NCBI GenBank assembly: GCA_934045905.1
Contig: OW203764.1
Span: forward strand, 23,059,109-23,123,108
Source: Leuctra nigra
Lineage: Eukaryota; Arthropoda; Insecta; Plecoptera; Leuctridae
Length of the DNA: 64,000 nt
Direction: 5' to 3'
Positions 62,761-64,000 of the stretch are shown in pieces. Position 1 is the first letter of the stretch, and every line of letters starts with the position of its first letter. Position numbers and translations under genes: made by a program. The notes beneath the pieces were generated by a model. That model ran no database searches. It saw nothing but the letters and a program-made list of their open reading frames with translations, and had not been told where the DNA came from.

Positions 62761-64000
62761 ACCGCCATTACAAAGATGATGACGTCAGGATTATGTATTA
62801 CGACTTGGACGTTTCTCGGAAGTGGCTCCTCGGTTTGGGTTTCGTGATGGACATTGCATTGATCGCAGTCCGCTCGCATGACATCTTGAAGAAAGCGATT
62901 CTCATTGGTTTATCTCAATCTACTTGACCATTGAATCGGGACATAAAAGCGGTTGGCGACTTTCGTGGAGGTTTTTACGTTAACGGTCTCTTTCAGTCGT
63001 GTTTTTTTTTCATCGTTCAAGGTTAATTTCTATAGAGAGTTGTAAAAATATGCATGGTATCTCTGTAGGGGTTGGTTTGTTGAAGGATAAGGATTCAAAA
63101 ATCATGTTTTCATTAGAATATCACGCAAAATATATGTTTATTTCAATGAAACTTTATTTTTTATTAGAAAAACTCTTGAAGTAACGGGTTGATAATCTAG
63201 ACTTTGATAAGCACTCGTTCTGCTGGTTTGAAAACAAAGTCACAGACCGGTCATTGGAGTGATAAAATTACATCCACTTGATCTGTCACGGAGCGGAAAA
63301 CTTTATACTACTACTCAAATCAAAATTAACCAAATAACTTTCTTGTTGGCAGCAGAATTTATCCCCCTGGTTTACTTACTTTAATTTGAACCAACTTTAT
63401 GGTTTAATAAAATTCCATTTTCATACATTTCAGTATGTTACAGAAATCTCCATGCCGAGATTCATTAGAGAAAATGTACTCTAGTCTGGCGCCACATACG
63501 GCGCCACCAGAGAGATGTCTTATTGCCCCTCAGGCAGCAGATTACTCTGGCGCATGCTGGACACATGACGCACGCACGCACGCACGCACGTACACGCACT
63601 TGCCAGGCGCGACGCACTGGGATGCGTCATGGCCGACAGACAGCTGTATCGAATGTCGCTCGTATTTATAGAATATCTATACCAGTGTGGAGTTTGTATG
63701 GATTTTAGCTCAGCTGTTTCATTTGAGAGTTTTTTTCCAGTAGGTAAATGACCGGACTAGCGATCGTTTGTAATTTAAAACACAAAAGAATAGCTCGTTA
63801 CTAGGATTCTGCAAATCAGTTTTGTGAAGATAAATACATTCGTTATGCTCATTTAATAATATCATTAATCTTTGAACTCAAATATGACTAGAAATGTAAT
63901 AATAGATAAAACGTTAAAATACATTAACGACACCCGGTTGTGAAAAGATTTTTTTTTTTTAATGATTAGTAAGCATGCCGTGCTTTGTGATTGAAACTAT

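Larger units (their letters stand above)
56711..64000. other. right edge: probable SK 5' intron or upstream region
   Basis: No supportable exon. Features: an RFX-type X-box (58943-58956) in a GC-richer patch (58900-59165), a hairpin-rich segment (about 59610-59712), a foldback MITE (60358-60445), full CRE palindromes TGACGTCA at about 60960 and 62779, a (GAG)n tract (62731-62760) and a (GCAC)n tract (about 63570-63590). Confidence 0.4.

Overview
The window is eukaryotic, AT-rich, intron-rich and full of short repeats. The gene families (an SK-type potassium channel, tandem LITAF-like genes, a Thr-rich secreted protein) and a TATA plus TCATTC-type initiator point to an arthropod, probably an insect. 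A large-genome hemipteran would fit, but the species cannot be fixed from the sequence. No bacterial operons, rRNA genes or CRISPR arrays are present. All gene models were built by hand from splice sites, reading phase and family motifs.

Layout. (1) 2.08-3.82 kb, plus strand: a three-exon LITAF-like gene (132 aa). (2) 6.02-10.20 kb, plus strand: a second three-exon LITAF-like gene (169 aa). Its first intron carries about 20 tandem copies of the acceptor and 5' part of its own exon 2 (7.18-9.43 kb). (3) 11.42-17.03 kb, minus strand: a three-exon gene for a 944-aa secreted Thr/Val/Pro-rich mucin-like protein, with a visible TATA/initiator promoter. It converges on LITAF gene 2. (4) 23.58-37.51 kb, minus strand: the 3' part of a small-conductance Ca2+-activated K+ channel gene (SK/KCNN family). 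It covers the end of S1-S2 to the stop codon, 439 aa per isoform. The pore segment is encoded by three intact, equal-length (136 nt), same-phase exons, which look mutually exclusive. One carries a GYGD filter and two carry GFGD. (5) 37.5-64 kb: no supportable coding exon; probably the long 5' intron of the SK gene, because the S1 and N-terminal exons are missing from the window.

Mobile DNA. There is a non-autonomous hAT element with a perfect 8-bp target duplication (34482-35122), a second hAT-like element with a nested foldback, and a tRNA-derived SINE. There are also several MITE-like foldbacks and a family sharing a Helitron-like 3' terminus (hairpin then CTAG, followed by T) in three places. 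Several satellite and microsatellite tracts and five G/C homopolymer runs are present.

Most interesting: the triplicated SK pore exon and the splice-acceptor/exon array in LITAF gene 2. From copy 9 onward every acceptor in that array reads in frame into the real zinc-binding domain.
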